Virus record (IMG/VR): IMGVR_UViG_3300042923_000563
Location: 1 to 38,552 of that record
Source: a virus
DNA length: 38,552 bases
Reading direction: 5' to 3' (one strand)
This document shows positions 15,395 through 24,217 of the stretch, one piece after another (position 1 is the stretch's first letter; each line of letters begins with the position of its first letter). The notes beneath the pieces were generated by a model. It worked only from the letters and a program-made list of their open reading frames with translations. It was not told the origin of the DNA and made no database searches. Both the position numbers and the translations under genes were made by a program.

Positions 15395-16819
15395 ATGGGA
15401 AAAGTGATGTGGAATATCAAGAAAAAGTCCTTACCCACCAACGTGCAGCGTGAGTTTCGGGGTGTGAATCGGATCGATCCCTACCGAATAGACGACACCT
15501 TTGCTTCGGATCTCAGCAATGTGGTCACCTCTGATTACCCGGCACTCAAGACGAGGCCGGGTTATTCTTTGGTCGGAACAGCGTTAGCAGTTCGGATATT
15601 GGGTTTGGGTGTATGGAAAGACAGTCAGTTAAATGCAATCAGTAATGGTCAATGGTATGCCTTTGATGGAACAACATGGAATGCCGTGTCAGGTGGTGGA
15701 AGCTTAAGCACATCAGCCGACATGAGTTTTACCAACTTCAAAGGCGGATTCACCGACATCAATTTGATAGGAACCAACGGGACATCGGCACTTCGGTATG
15801 ACGGATCGACGGTGCAAGCTTTGACGGGTGCTCCAAGTGGAATCAACTATATCGAAACTTACTCTAATCGCTTATTCGGGGCGGTCGGCAATAACCTCCA
15901 TTTCAGTGAGTTGCAAGTAGGGACAAACTGGACGAGTACAATCGGCGCCACCTCTGATCCTGGTTGGGTTCCGGTAGAAACCAATGACGGTGAATTGATT
16001 AATGCTGTCCGGTCCGGACCAAGACGATTGATTGCATTCAAGCCCAATTCAATATTTAATGTATTCGGGGATGATGCGGAAAACTTCACTCTCGTTCAAG
16101 TGGCTTCTGATATCGGAGCACTATCCAATCAATGTGTCGTCAATGTAGACGGTCAAATTTACTTTGTTCACCAGACAGGCGTATATGTCTATTCAGGATC
16201 AACAAGACCGGATAGAAGCTTTTCCCTTCCAGTTCAAAATTACATCGATAGGATCAATCCAACGCAGCGTCATAAGGTATGTGCAGGGTCAGACGGAATC
16301 AATTTGTACATCGGCATTCCCTTAGATGATGCAACTGAGCCGGATACACTGTTAGTCTACAATTCTGATTACAATACATGGGTGGTCTGGAATGGCTATG
16401 CGCCACTCAATCTAGCAACCATGGTGGATACTCCATATATCGGGAATGTCGACGGATCCGTACGCAAAGTAGGCGGATTAACCACAGATAACGGTGTCGC
16501 CATAACGGGGTATTATACAACGAAAGTATTCGGTGCAGGCTCTTATTCACAAAAGGTACGCTGGAAACGCGCCTGGGTGGTCGCCAGTGTGCCGACAGGA
16601 TCGAGCTTATCCGTCTATATGACAGGTAATAGCGATGGTGCGAGTGACTTCGTGTTGGTTCAGAATATCCCGAATAATACAGGCGTGGGCAATACGCGCG
16701 TAATCATCCCAACGTCTGCTGCCTACCATAGCGATTTTATCACCATCAAATTTGTATTCTCTGGACCGATTCAAATCATCGAGTGGAGCCGAGAAGAGGA
16801 CCAATTACCAATTGTATAA
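15395..16819 (+). CDS. Tail nozzle/beta-propeller-like protein
   Basis: 474 residues after GGGAGGTTC. The N-terminal region (KSLPTNVQREFRGVNRID) is followed by repeated blade-like units with aromatic and Gly-rich turns (GLGVWKDSQLN, WYAFDGTTW, FVHQTGVYVYSG, YNSDYNTWVVWNG), consistent with a beta-propeller as in podovirus nozzle or gp10-like tail proteins. The C-terminal ~90 residues form an additional beta domain. Assigned as tail nozzle by this pattern and by its place between tailspikes and ejection proteins; a siphovirus tail protein is less likely because no tail-tube genes are present. Confidence 0.6.
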   Translation: MGKVMWNIKKKSLPTNVQREFRGVNRIDPYRIDDTFASDLSNVVTSDYPALKTRPGYSLVGTALAVRILGLGVWKDSQLNAISNGQWYAFDGTTWNAVSGGGSLSTSADMSFTNFKGGFTDINLIGTNGTSALRYDGSTVQALTGAPSGINYIETYSNRLFGAVGNNLHFSELQVGTNWTSTIGATSDPGWVPVETNDGELINAVRSGPRRLIAFKPNSIFNVFGDDAENFTLVQVASDIGALSNQCVVNVDGQIYFVHQTGVYVYSGSTRPDRSFSLPVQNYIDRINPTQRHKVCAGSDGINLYIGIPLDDATEPDTLLVYNSDYNTWVVWNGYAPLNLATMVDTPYIGNVDGSVRKVGGLTTDNGVAITGYYTTKVFGAGSYSQKVRWKRAWVVASVPTGSSLSVYMTGNSDGASDFVLVQNIPNNTGVGNTRVIIPTSAAYHSDFITIKFVFSGPIQIIEWSREEDQLPIV

Positions 16820-16831
16820 GGAGGCGTACTC

Positions 16832-17521
16832 ATGGCAAACGCACCATTCCCTGATGTGGGGAATCAGGATTCATTAGCACAATTACGGATTATTGTAGGC
16901 GAAATCAGCCAACTCTTGAACTGGTTGTTTCAGGGGAATATTGACAGTTTGAACGTTCGTAAACTCACGGCAGATTTAATCAAGGCCGGAACGCTATTAG
17001 CCAACCTCGTGACGATTATGTCCAACCTTAACGATGGTGCCTACATTCGCATAGACGGAAATGGGATGGTTATCAATGATGGAACCAACGATACCTTTAC
17101 GGTGGACATTGACGGGTTCGTCACGCTTACTGGGGCGCTGTTTCAAACTTCTGCAGCAAGTTACCCGAGAGTAACGATCGATCCAGCGACTACATTGTTC
17201 AAGGCTGAACAGTCGGCTTCGAATAGACTAGAAATAGCCGCTAGCCATGCAAGTTCGTCTCCGGCTATGATGATCTATCAAGGTGGCAGTCCGAAGCTCC
17301 AGATTCAGGAGATTGGCGGGGCAGATGTGCTTATAGCCACTTTGGGTGGGGATGATTTACAACTTTCAGCTAATGGTGATCTCTATCTTAATGGCACTAA
17401 CACAAGACTTAACCCTTCAACTGATTTAACTATTAACGGCATACCCGGATGGACAGGAACCTACAATGACGGAACAAATACTATAACAGTGGTCAAAGGA
17501 ATCATCACAAATGTAGTTTAG
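16832..17521 (+). CDS. Minor tail/fibre protein (229 aa)
   Basis: Starts after AAGGAGGCG. The N-terminal ~70 residues are helical and include a short coiled coil (LTADLIKAGTLLANL). The rest is Gly/Asn/Thr/Asp-rich beta structure with repeat-like units (DGNGMVINDG, GFVTLTGALF, NGDLYLNGT), typical of fibre-shaft or receptor-contact parts. It is the last gene of the tail block before the accessory island. Family not recognised. Confidence 0.55.
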   Translation: MANAPFPDVGNQDSLAQLRIIVGEISQLLNWLFQGNIDSLNVRKLTADLIKAGTLLANLVTIMSNLNDGAYIRIDGNGMVINDGTNDTFTVDIDGFVTLTGALFQTSAASYPRVTIDPATTLFKAEQSASNRLEIAASHASSSPAMMIYQGGSPKLQIQEIGGADVLIATLGGDDLQLSANGDLYLNGTNTRLNPSTDLTINGIPGWTGTYNDGTNTITVVKGIITNVV

Positions 17522-17523
17522 CA

Positions 17524-17557
17524 TGTTATAATATTCCAAAAAGCAAGGAGGAATATT
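17524..17557 (+). promoter_or_regulatory. Extended -10 promoter and SD-covering hairpin
   Basis: TG-T-TATAAT (17524-17532) is a good extended -10 without a clear -35. AATATTCC (17530-17537) can pair with GGAATATT (17550-17557), which includes part of the AGGAGG ribosome site of the next gene. This suggests expression of the stalk-domain gene independent of late genes, with possible translational control. Confidence 0.5.
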
Positions 17558-18166
17558 ATGAAAAAGTATCTGATCGGGGCAATATTCGGTGTTTTATTAT
17601 CATTTTCAGTCAGTGTGTATGCCGAAGAGGTTAAAAGTTTAATAGGTAGAGCAATTGAAGGGCAATTCCCGGTAAAAGTGGATGACAAACAACTGGATAA
17701 TCAAGCAATAGTTATCGACGGAACGTCATATTTACCTGTGAGAGCCATAGGTGATGCGCTTAATATGGAAGTTGGATTTAATGCAGATTTGGGTATTACG
17801 CTCAAAAGTAAACCAAAACTAGAAATCGAGGTGAAACCAACCGTGACGCCACAATCCAGTGTCAGGCCACTACCTACACCTTATCCGCAAACGGACAATG
17901 CAGAATTACAAAAAGTATATAATGATTTGGCATCCATGTATGTTGTTCTGCAAGCTATGGAAAGAGGTCTGGAAGGTTCTATTTCGAATTTAAACAAAGC
18001 CTCCGAATCAGACAAAGAATACTACCAGAAGCGCATAGACAATTACAACATCACCATCCCTGAGCAAGAAGCCAAGATAGCCATTCTCGAAGCAAAGAAA
18101 GCTGCACTTGAAAACCCATTATACTCAGCGCCGGGTCAAGCGAGCAGTAATCCGTTGCAAGAGTAA
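17558..18166 (+). CDS. Secreted stalk-domain protein (copper amine oxidase N-term type)
   Basis: 202 residues. Residues 1-22 are a signal peptide with basic start, hydrophobic core and VSVYA-EE cleavage-like site. Residues ~35-85 (FPVKVDDKQL, VIDGTSYLPVRAIGDAL, VGFNADLGIT) match the copper-amine-oxidase N-terminal-like stalk domain common on Paenibacillus surface proteins. A Pro/Thr linker and a coiled coil follow. It is likely exported by the host and could alter the cell surface of the lysogen. It has its own promoter, features a terminator, and lies between tail and ejection genes, so it looks like an accessory (moron) gene. Confidence 0.75.
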   Translation: MKKYLIGAIFGVLLSFSVSVYAEEVKSLIGRAIEGQFPVKVDDKQLDNQAIVIDGTSYLPVRAIGDALNMEVGFNADLGITLKSKPKLEIEVKPTVTPQSSVRPLPTPYPQTDNAELQKVYNDLASMYVVLQAMERGLEGSISNLNKASESDKEYYQKRIDNYNITIPEQEAKIAILEAKKAALENPLYSAPGQASSNPLQE

Positions 18167-18187
18167 TTTCGAAAGAATCACAAACAG

Positions 18188-18209
18188 GGACGCCATAAGG
18201 CGTCCTTTG
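18188..18209 (+). terminator. Intrinsic terminator
   Basis: GGACGCC-ATAA-GGCGTCC followed by TTTGT, 21 bases after the stalk-domain gene. Isolates that gene's transcript. Confidence 0.75.
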
Positions 18210-18231
18210 TGGTAGAATAGGAGGGGTAAGG

Positions 18232-18381
18232 ATGAACGATAAGGTAAAAGAACTTGAACAACGTGTGGAACGTCTGGAAGCTTCAAAAAATTATTCTCAA
18301 CACAATGTAACAGTAGCGCCATTTAATACGCTTGTGGGTCCGAAGGTCAGAATCAAGACTCCAAAGGATTCTCATACTTGA
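18232..18381 (+). CDS. Small coiled-coil protein (49 aa)
   Basis: Follows GGAGGGGTAAGG. The first ~20 residues are a short coiled coil (VKELEQRVERLEAS); the rest is polar (NVTVAPFNTLVGPKVRIK). Its 3' end overlaps the convergent zinc-ribbon gene by 29 bases. Function unknown; possibly a small virion or assembly factor. Confidence 0.5.
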   Translation: MNDKVKELEQRVERLEASKNYSQHNVTVAPFNTLVGPKVRIKTPKDSHT

Positions 18382-18559
18382 GCTCAACATAACCGCACAG
18401 CTTGCAAAAGTAAGGTCTGACAGTGAAGAAATGTCGGCCTGTAACCTCAATCTCTCCTTCGTTCTCAGTCGGCATGAAAGCTGGCATGCCAACTAGATTA
18501 TCATTAATAAAGAATGAAGGTTGTCCACATTTTGGACATGGAGTGTTGCTATTTAACAA
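18353..18559 (-). CDS. Zinc-ribbon accessory protein
   Basis: The start is placed at the TTG at 18559, 6 bases after AGGAGGT, which gives 68 residues; a longer frame has no ribosome site. Cys pairs C-P-K-C-G at residues ~8-12 and C-K-L-C-G near residue 53 form a zinc ribbon, with a strand-rich middle. It runs against the late genes and has its own promoter (18604-18631), so it is probably expressed in the lysogen. Role unknown. Confidence 0.65.
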   Translation of the reverse strand: MLNSNTPCPKCGQPSFFINDNLVGMPAFMPTENEGEIEVTGRHFFTVRPYFCKLCGYVELKYENPLES

Positions 18560-18603
18560 AATATTACCTCCTCTCTCTGAAATGGTCAGTCTAGACAACT
18601 ACC

Positions 18604-18631
18604 ATTGTAACAGACAGGGGTTTTTTTACAA
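18604..18631 (-). promoter_or_regulatory. Promoter of the zinc-ribbon gene
   Basis: On the minus strand TTGTAA (18626-18631), 16 bp, TACAAT (18604-18609). It lies back to back with the promoter at 18641. Confidence 0.65.
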
Positions 18632-18640
18632 TTAATCATC

Positions 18641-18669
18641 TTGCACGTATATCTGAATCATAGTAAGAT
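18641..18669 (+). promoter_or_regulatory. Promoter of the antitoxin-RNA candidate
   Basis: TTGCAC (18641-18646), 17 bp, TAAGAT (18664-18669). No ORF with a ribosome site follows, only the ~120-base stretch ending in the terminator at 18748-18795, so a small RNA is the expected product. Confidence 0.65.
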
Positions 18670-18676
18670 TAGACTA

Positions 18677-18795
18677 TAAATAAGGAACCGAGTTGCCACT
18701 CGATTCCCTGTACAGCACTTGGATGGGAAACCTCCGAAAAAGCCAGAAATAACCCCTACCACCGGCAGCTAACCTGAGTGGGGGTTATTTTCGTT
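18677..18795 (+). ncRNA. Candidate type I antitoxin RNA
   Basis: An RNA of about 120 bases is implied by the promoter and the terminator. It contains a hairpin GGAA-CGAGT/ACTCG-TTCC (18684-18708) and has no ORF with a ribosome site. Its 3' end runs antisense to the 3' end of the toxin gene at 18785-18862, the convergent overlap known for TxpA/RatA and BsrG/SR4 pairs in Bacillus. The assignment as antitoxin is inference from that layout. Confidence 0.6.
18748..18795 (+). terminator. Shared bidirectional terminator of the TA pair
   Basis: AATAACCCC (18748-18756) pairs with GGGGTTATT (18781-18789), followed by TTCGTTT on the plus strand. On the minus strand the same stem is followed by a T-rich stretch, so it can end both the antitoxin RNA and the toxin mRNA, giving them complementary 3' ends. 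Confidence 0.7.
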
Positions 18796-18862
18796 TCAAG
18801 TAAGTAAGCAATGCGAGGAGAAACATCCCTAACATAATTACTTCCGTTATCGAAAACGACAT
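18785..18862 (-). CDS. Type I toxin peptide (BsrE/Hol_Tox-like)
   Basis: 25 residues: a short polar start (MSFSITE), one hydrophobic membrane helix (VIMLGMFLLALLTYL) and a basic end KRK, closely matching the pattern of BsrE-like putative holin-like toxins. The ribosome site is near-perfect (AGGAGGTGATG), and upstream CCTCC can fold onto it. The stop codon lies inside the terminator stem shared with the converging RNA. Expected action: the peptide inserts in the host membrane when the antisense RNA is lost. Confidence 0.7.
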   Translation of the reverse strand: MSFSITEVIMLGMFLLALLTYLKRK

Positions 18863-18928
18863 AGGCATCACCTCCTACTGGAGGCAGCCTGTCCCACCCA
18901 AGTTCAGTTGTACCAGAATATATTACCA
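18863..18928 (-). promoter_or_regulatory. Toxin leader: extended -10 and SD-sequestering hairpin
   Basis: On the minus strand TGG-TAATAT (18920-18928) is an extended -10. In the ~50-base leader CCTCC (18880-18884) pairs with GGAGG (18871-18875) across a four-base loop and hides the Shine-Dalgarno sequence, a common safeguard in type I toxin mRNAs. Confidence 0.55.
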
Positions 18929-18930
18929 TA

Positions 18931-18957
18931 AAGTCACTCCTACGAGTGGCTTATTTT
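18931..18957 (+). terminator. Terminator-like hairpin before ejection genes
   Basis: AAGTCACTC pairs with GAGTGGCTT across CTAC, with ATTTTC behind. It could end transcription crossing the accessory island on the plus strand, or reduce read-through into the ejection genes. Confidence 0.55.
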
Positions 18958-18977
18958 CATTGCAAAGGAGTGAGACC

Positions 18978-20183
18978 ATGGCAACTAATTCATACCAGGA
19001 TGCAGACTGGAGAGAACAACTTGGGATGTTTCAAAAAGAACGAAATTTAGGTCAGACTGAACTAGCCCGAGCGCTCCAACAATCTAATCTCTATAAAGCC
19101 CAAGGTGACAATGATGCCTACAACCGCGCTCAGACATGGGTAGGTCAAATCAATACAGCCATGGGTAATCCGACTGATCAAAAAAGCATGATGGATTCTA
19201 CACAGCAAAACTTATATCAGAATGTGAATGCTGCTCCTTTCCAGTTCAAGCCACCAGAGCAATTCAAGTTTGACATGAATACCGATCCTCAGTATCAGAG
19301 TGCTTTGCAAGGTGCCCTCAAAAATGCGACTGTTGCTCAAGGAAATGCCATGTCTGACTTAAATAGGAGAGGATTATCACCAAGTTCATCCATGGCTGTC
19401 GATAGAGCCAATCAAATCCAGCAGAGAGCCGTTGGTGACGTGCAAACGAACATCCTGCCGCAACTCATCCAACAAGCCTTTCAACGCTACCAAGATAGCG
19501 CAAACCGCGATTATCAGACACAAGCAGCGAATTACAACGCTGGTCAAGATCAAATTGGCAATCAATCGGCCCTTTCGACACAATTGAACAACTTCAATCA
19601 GCAAGGGCTGGATAATGCTTACCGCGATCAAACATTTGGGGAGCAAAAGAAACAAAATAATTGGGGTGCTTACCTGGATTCGGTCAACTTAACAGGTGAT
19701 CTCGGCACCGGGGCCAAGGAAGACTACAGCTTGTTGGGCGGAAGATCGGGTAACCTTAGTTTGCAAGGACAGCAAGTTGAATATCAGAAAGCTCGTGACC
19801 TAATTTCTGATGAAGAAAATAAACTGAGATTCGACGAAGATGTAAGAAGATTCGGGCTTGATTATGCACTGAGATCAGCCGAGCAAGCGAACGTGTTCGC
19901 TAACAGAGCAGCGGATAACGCACGTGCTGCTGAATCAAGTCAATTGGCTAAGGAGAAGTTTGAATTCGATAAGGAACAGGCTTCAGCTACTAAGCCGGCA
20001 AGTTCAAATCAAATTGAATCCGAGGCAGTAACTAATTTGGATCAAATGGCACCCGATGAACAATCAGCATTCTTTCAAGGGGAAGCAGCCAACATTATCA
20101 ATGAAATCGGGATCACTGGATACAATCGTTTGTATAACAGATACTTTGATCAGGATGGAAAGCCAATAAAAAAATCGAAGTAA
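18978..20183 (+). CDS. Internal virion/ejection protein candidate
   Basis: The start is the ATG at 18978 after AAAGGAGTGAG; a longer frame from 18960 overlaps the ribosome site. 401 residues, very rich in Gln and Asn with long helices and no membrane segment (RALQQSNLYKAQGDNDAYNRA). Podoviral internal or pre-ejection proteins encoded next to the largest virion gene look like this. Assigned by composition and position. Confidence 0.55.
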   Translation: MATNSYQDADWREQLGMFQKERNLGQTELARALQQSNLYKAQGDNDAYNRAQTWVGQINTAMGNPTDQKSMMDSTQQNLYQNVNAAPFQFKPPEQFKFDMNTDPQYQSALQGALKNATVAQGNAMSDLNRRGLSPSSSMAVDRANQIQQRAVGDVQTNILPQLIQQAFQRYQDSANRDYQTQAANYNAGQDQIGNQSALSTQLNNFNQQGLDNAYRDQTFGEQKKQNNWGAYLDSVNLTGDLGTGAKEDYSLLGGRSGNLSLQGQQVEYQKARDLISDEENKLRFDEDVRRFGLDYALRSAEQANVFANRAADNARAAESSQLAKEKFEFDKEQASATKPASSNQIESEAVTNLDQMAPDEQSAFFQGEAANIINEIGITGYNRLYNRYFDQDGKPIKKSK

Positions 20184-20195
20184 GGGGGCTCGTCC

Positions 20196-23100
20196 GTGGC
20201 TATCAATTACGAAAAGTATAAGAAGTCCGGTCAGTCCGCAAGCAGTGCGCCGGAGAAGAAAAGTTCAATCAATTATGATAAGTACCGAAAAAGCGCAGAG
20301 GTCACTCCAACCCCTTCATTCACACAGCCGACTATTGATTTCCGTCAATCACCTACTATGCAGAAGGTAGAAAGAACGCAAGTTCCGACAACTGAGCCGA
20401 AGCCATCAATAATAGAAACACTTAAAAGTATCGTTTCACGTCCTAAACAGGTAGCGAAAAAAGCGCTGGACGTTGTAGGCAGACCTTCTGAAATCATTGC
20501 TGAATTCACAACGCCTAATGCTCCATTGATCGAGCGTAATGAGCAAGGTCAGCAAGTACCCGGGCAGAATGCACGTCAAGCCTTCTTGGAACGGACAGGT
20601 CAGCGCCCTGCGGAGGGATTCGCAGAGAAGGCATTCGGAACCGTGGTAGCACCATTCTTTGTTCCAGGCGCTGGATTGGGTACAGCCAAGGAATTGTATC
20701 AAGCCGCTGGACCTATTGCATCTAAAATGACCTCACGAATTGCATCGCCATTAGGACAGAGAGTAGCGAGCGAGGCGTTAAAAGAAGGTGCAGTTGGTGC
20801 AACGATTGGAGTGGGTCAAGAATTCGCCCAGGGATCAGGCAATGTTAAGGATGCTGCTGTCTCTGGTGCTCTGGGTGGAGCTTTAGGGGCTGTGGCTGGA
20901 ACGGCTGGTCCTCTTATCGGAGCCGGAGCTAAGAAGGTAGCAGAAAGTGCCATTGAAAGATTCTTAGGTCCTGTTTTGAATAACGTTGCCAAGCGAGGAA
21001 AAACGCCAGTTGAGGAAGCGTTTGAATCCATATCCAAGTCTGGTAAAATCCCGAATAGACTCACTCCAGTCGGTAATGAGGGTCAATTGGATCGCGTCAT
21101 GTCCCAAGTCAAGCCGGTTGTGGAACAGCGCATGTCCGTCCCTTACGAGAATCCAACTGAGTTGGCGAAATACGTGCAGCAAGGGCTGAAGAATCAAGGC
21201 GCTGACATCTCACTGAACGAGGTTCGGAAAGTGTCTTATGATGGTCTAGTGGAGATGGCAGACGAGATCAAACGGACAGCCAGCACCTATGATGAGGCTG
21301 TTAAAGCAGCAAGAGAGCTGGGCTATGACTTGCCAAGGTTGCTAGAAGGTAATACGCCAAGCATACGTCAGAGAGTCGCCAGTGATGCGTCAGAACGCGC
21401 TTATGGTGTCTACCCTGAGAAGTTGCCGAAGGTGGTAGAACCTCTTGGAATTTCGCCTAAACCAGAACTTAAAGAACACTGGTTCACCAAACTATTTGGT
21501 CAACAAGGCGTGGGTATTACTGCAGGAAGGAATAGCGGAAAAGAACTTATCGATACCCATGTTGTGAGCAATCCGAAAGAGAAAGGCGCATTCTTGGAAC
21601 GTGCTGGGGAGATCGTTGATGTCGCTAAACAGGATCATATTGATCGATTCGTTCCATTCAAAAACATTGATCAAGATACTTACGATGCCGCTATGGATTC
21701 AACAAGGGCAAATAACTTAGCGAATATCACAATTAAAGATAAGTTTGTGGATCTGGAAGGAAACGTAATAGGCGGTTCCCTGAAAGACGTTTACTCTCTT
21801 GTACCTAGAGGGATGAAGAACATTGCCGATCGGTACACGATAGCGCGTGATGCAGTGAATCGCATGGATCGCGGGCAACAGGTGTATGGGAAGGAAGCGT
21901 GGTTCCCAAAGACGTCTGAGGAAGTAGCGCAACTAGTTACAAAGTTGGAAGCCCAAAATCCTTGGCTGAAACAGTTTGGAGAATCATGGAACCAATTCAA
22001 TCGAAACAGACAAGACCTGTGGGTAGAAAGCGGAATAGCTTCGAAAAAGCTGATCGATACCTTGCGTTTTACAAATCCAAACTATGCTCCTATGTTCCGT
22101 CAACAGCAACGTAATGGCTTAACCCGTCAACTAGCTTTGAATACTTCTAAGGCGGGGTTTAGTGGTCAAAAGGCTCCTATAAAGCGCGCTGTCGGAAGTT
22201 CGCGGAAAATCATCGAACCAGCGCAAGGGATGATTGAAACTACAGCATCATCCTATAACGCCATGATGCGAAACCGATCATTGCAAAAGATGTATGAAGC
22301 GGTAGAAGCCAATCCCGAACGGTTTAAGGGTGTACTGGAGATTGTAGAAGAATCAGCAGATGCCAAACAAGCAACGCTAAAGGCGATTAATGATGCAATT
22401 GAGGATAACGGACCTGACGGTATCGCGGCTATGCTCAATGACGAAGTGGACAACATATTTAAAAGGGCAAAACAATCAAATAAACTCGGGGATTCTGTTG
22501 TGACGGTAATGCTCAAAGGCGAACCGGTTAAGATGAGAGTTCTCGATCCTAGTTTGTTGAAAGCCATCGACGGGATAACCCCTGTTCAGTTAGAGGGATT
22601 CATGAAGCTGGCTGATATTATATCAAGAGGCATTAAAATATCGGCGACTGGATTGTTAGCCCCACTACAAGGTGCAAGGCTTGCATTCCGTGATTTGCCT
22701 ATAGCAGCTGCTCAGTCCAAAGACAAGTTGAGGTTTTTAGGTGATATCTCCCATGCGATGGTCAGTCAAATTGGAGATTGGTTGCCCAGTTTTGTGCCAG
22801 GCTCCAAAGGGCTTGGTCGATTGGCTAGAGACTACTACCGTGCTGGTGGTGGGTATGAAGCCTATTTGAAAGGCGACTCACGGATTCGGTCGGCGGCGAG
22901 GGATATTACGAGGGATCCGTTATTGTCAGGTCGCAACATACTGAAGCAGACAGTAAAATACAATCCCTTACGGCCTTTGAAAGAAGTTGGGGATGCTATG
23001 GAAAATATTCCTCGTATCGCCGCTTATGCTGCTGAAATGCGCAGAACCGGTTGGGATAGAGCACCAGATAACGTTCGTAAAGCACTAGATGCAGGACGAG

Positions 23101-24203
23101 AAGCTACCGTTAACTGGTCCCGGAGAGGCGCGAAAACACAGGGTATTGAAGCTGTAGCGCCTTATACGAATGCCGCCATTCAAGGGACTTATAGAATTGT
23201 TAAGAGATTCAAGGAGCAGCCAATAGCTGCAACAGCATTAATTGCTTCAGTGGCCGGAGCTAAAATTGCCGCCTATGAGAAATTCAAAAATGACCCTGAC
23301 TATCAGCAACGAAGCAAATTCGATAAGGGTATCCCAGTCGCCAAAAACAAAGACGGTAAATTCGTTTCTATTCCAGTCGAGCCGACAGAGGCCTATATTG
23401 CTGACCAAGTTCTTCACTTCTATAAATGGGCAATGGATCAAGAAAAACTGCCGAATGCGAAGGAAAACACCCAGAGTGGGTTAGAAGCATTCCTGCCAAG
23501 TGTCCTATCCGGTCCTGTATCAGCATTCACCACTAAAGGAAAGCCAGTAGCCCTAAAAGAAGCTGTTTCTAAAACAACAGGTGGAACGGTATTGGATCCA
23601 CTTGTCGCAATAGGCACAGGGAAAAATTATTTTGGTGGAGATATCGTCCCGAGAGAATACCAAGGACAACCAACGAGTATACAGTATAATGAAACTACGA
23701 GCGCAGCAGGAAAGTGGGCAGCGGAACACCTCGGTATTGATGCCTTCACCTTTGATTATCTAGCCAATAAGTTCGGCGGTGACATCGCAAAGGTCGGATT
23801 GCCGCTTAATTCTGAAGTAGGAAAAGGAGATGTTAAGGGAAACCTGATCGACCAAGTTAATGCAAGAATACGACTTCTGGAAGATCCAGTAATGAAGAAC
23901 AATATCTCAGACGATTATTATAAATACGCGCAAGCTGTGTCAGACACAAAGGCGATAAGCGATAAAAAAGGGACCCCATTGCCAACGTGGTATCAAGAAG
24001 CATATGATGATGTTACCAGCATGAAAAAAGGAAGCATCAACAAGATTGTTTCCGACCTCAATGTTAAAAAGAAAGAAATCACAAGAAACGTATTGCTTAC
24101 AGCCAAGACACGCTCAGATCAACTAAGAGATGTACAGAGGGAAATAAATATGATGCGTATCCAAGGCATCAAGAGATTGGAAGAGTTAGGGGTTAAGCGC
24201 TAG
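20196..24203 (+). CDS. Large internal virion protein with LPD38-like region
   Basis: GTG start after GGGGGCTCG; 1335 residues, the largest gene here. The N-terminus has two NYxKYxKS repeats and a disordered linker. A hydrophobic Gly/Ala-rich stretch (~155-260) follows. A region around residues 965-1030 (REATVNWSRRGAKTQG, then YTNAAIQGTYRIVK) resembles LPD38, a domain of large phage proteins delivered with the DNA. Expected role: ejected internal protein that helps DNA cross the envelope. It could be mistaken for a tape measure, but no tail-tube genes accompany it. Confidence 0.65.
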   Translation: MAINYEKYKKSGQSASSAPEKKSSINYDKYRKSAEVTPTPSFTQPTIDFRQSPTMQKVERTQVPTTEPKPSIIETLKSIVSRPKQVAKKALDVVGRPSEIIAEFTTPNAPLIERNEQGQQVPGQNARQAFLERTGQRPAEGFAEKAFGTVVAPFFVPGAGLGTAKELYQAAGPIASKMTSRIASPLGQRVASEALKEGAVGATIGVGQEFAQGSGNVKDAAVSGALGGALGAVAGTAGPLIGAGAKKVAESAIERFLGPVLNNVAKRGKTPVEEAFESISKSGKIPNRLTPVGNEGQLDRVMSQVKPVVEQRMSVPYENPTELAKYVQQGLKNQGADISLNEVRKVSYDGLVEMADEIKRTASTYDEAVKAARELGYDLPRLLEGNTPSIRQRVASDASERAYGVYPEKLPKVVEPLGISPKPELKEHWFTKLFGQQGVGITAGRNSGKELIDTHVVSNPKEKGAFLERAGEIVDVAKQDHIDRFVPFKNIDQDTYDAAMDSTRANNLANITIKDKFVDLEGNVIGGSLKDVYSLVPRGMKNIADRYTIARDAVNRMDRGQQVYGKEAWFPKTSEEVAQLVTKLEAQNPWLKQFGESWNQFNRNRQDLWVESGIASKKLIDTLRFTNPNYAPMFRQQQRNGLTRQLALNTSKAGFSGQKAPIKRAVGSSRKIIEPAQGMIETTASSYNAMMRNRSLQKMYEAVEANPERFKGVLEIVEESADAKQATLKAINDAIEDNGPDGIAAMLNDEVDNIFKRAKQSNKLGDSVVTVMLKGEPVKMRVLDPSLLKAIDGITPVQLEGFMKLADIISRGIKISATGLLAPLQGARLAFRDLPIAAAQSKDKLRFLGDISHAMVSQIGDWLPSFVPGSKGLGRLARDYYRAGGGYEAYLKGDSRIRSAARDITRDPLLSGRNILKQTVKYNPLRPLKEVGDAMENIPRIAAYAAEMRRTGWDRAPDNVRKALDAGREATVNWSRRGAKTQGIEAVAPYTNAAIQGTYRIVKRFKEQPIAATALIASVAGAKIAAYEKFKNDPDYQQRSKFDKGIPVAKNKDGKFVSIPVEPTEAYIADQVLHFYKWAMDQEKLPNAKENTQSGLEAFLPSVLSGPVSAFTTKGKPVALKEAVSKTTGGTVLDPLVAIGTGKNYFGGDIVPREYQGQPTSIQYNETTSAAGKWAAEHLGIDAFTFDYLANKFGGDIAKVGLPLNSEVGKGDVKGNLIDQVNARIRLLEDPVMKNNISDDYYKYAQAVSDTKAISDKKGTPLPTWYQEAYDDVTSMKKGSINKIVSDLNVKKKEITRNVLLTAKTRSDQLRDVQREINMMRIQGIKRLEELGVKR

Positions 24204-24217
24204 GAGGTGAGGGATTC

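Noticed and set aside
20196-24203. Tape-measure protein
   Set aside because: It is the largest gene, but there are no tail-tube or tail-chaperone genes, and the region ~965-1030 looks LPD38-like, which fits an ejected internal protein better.
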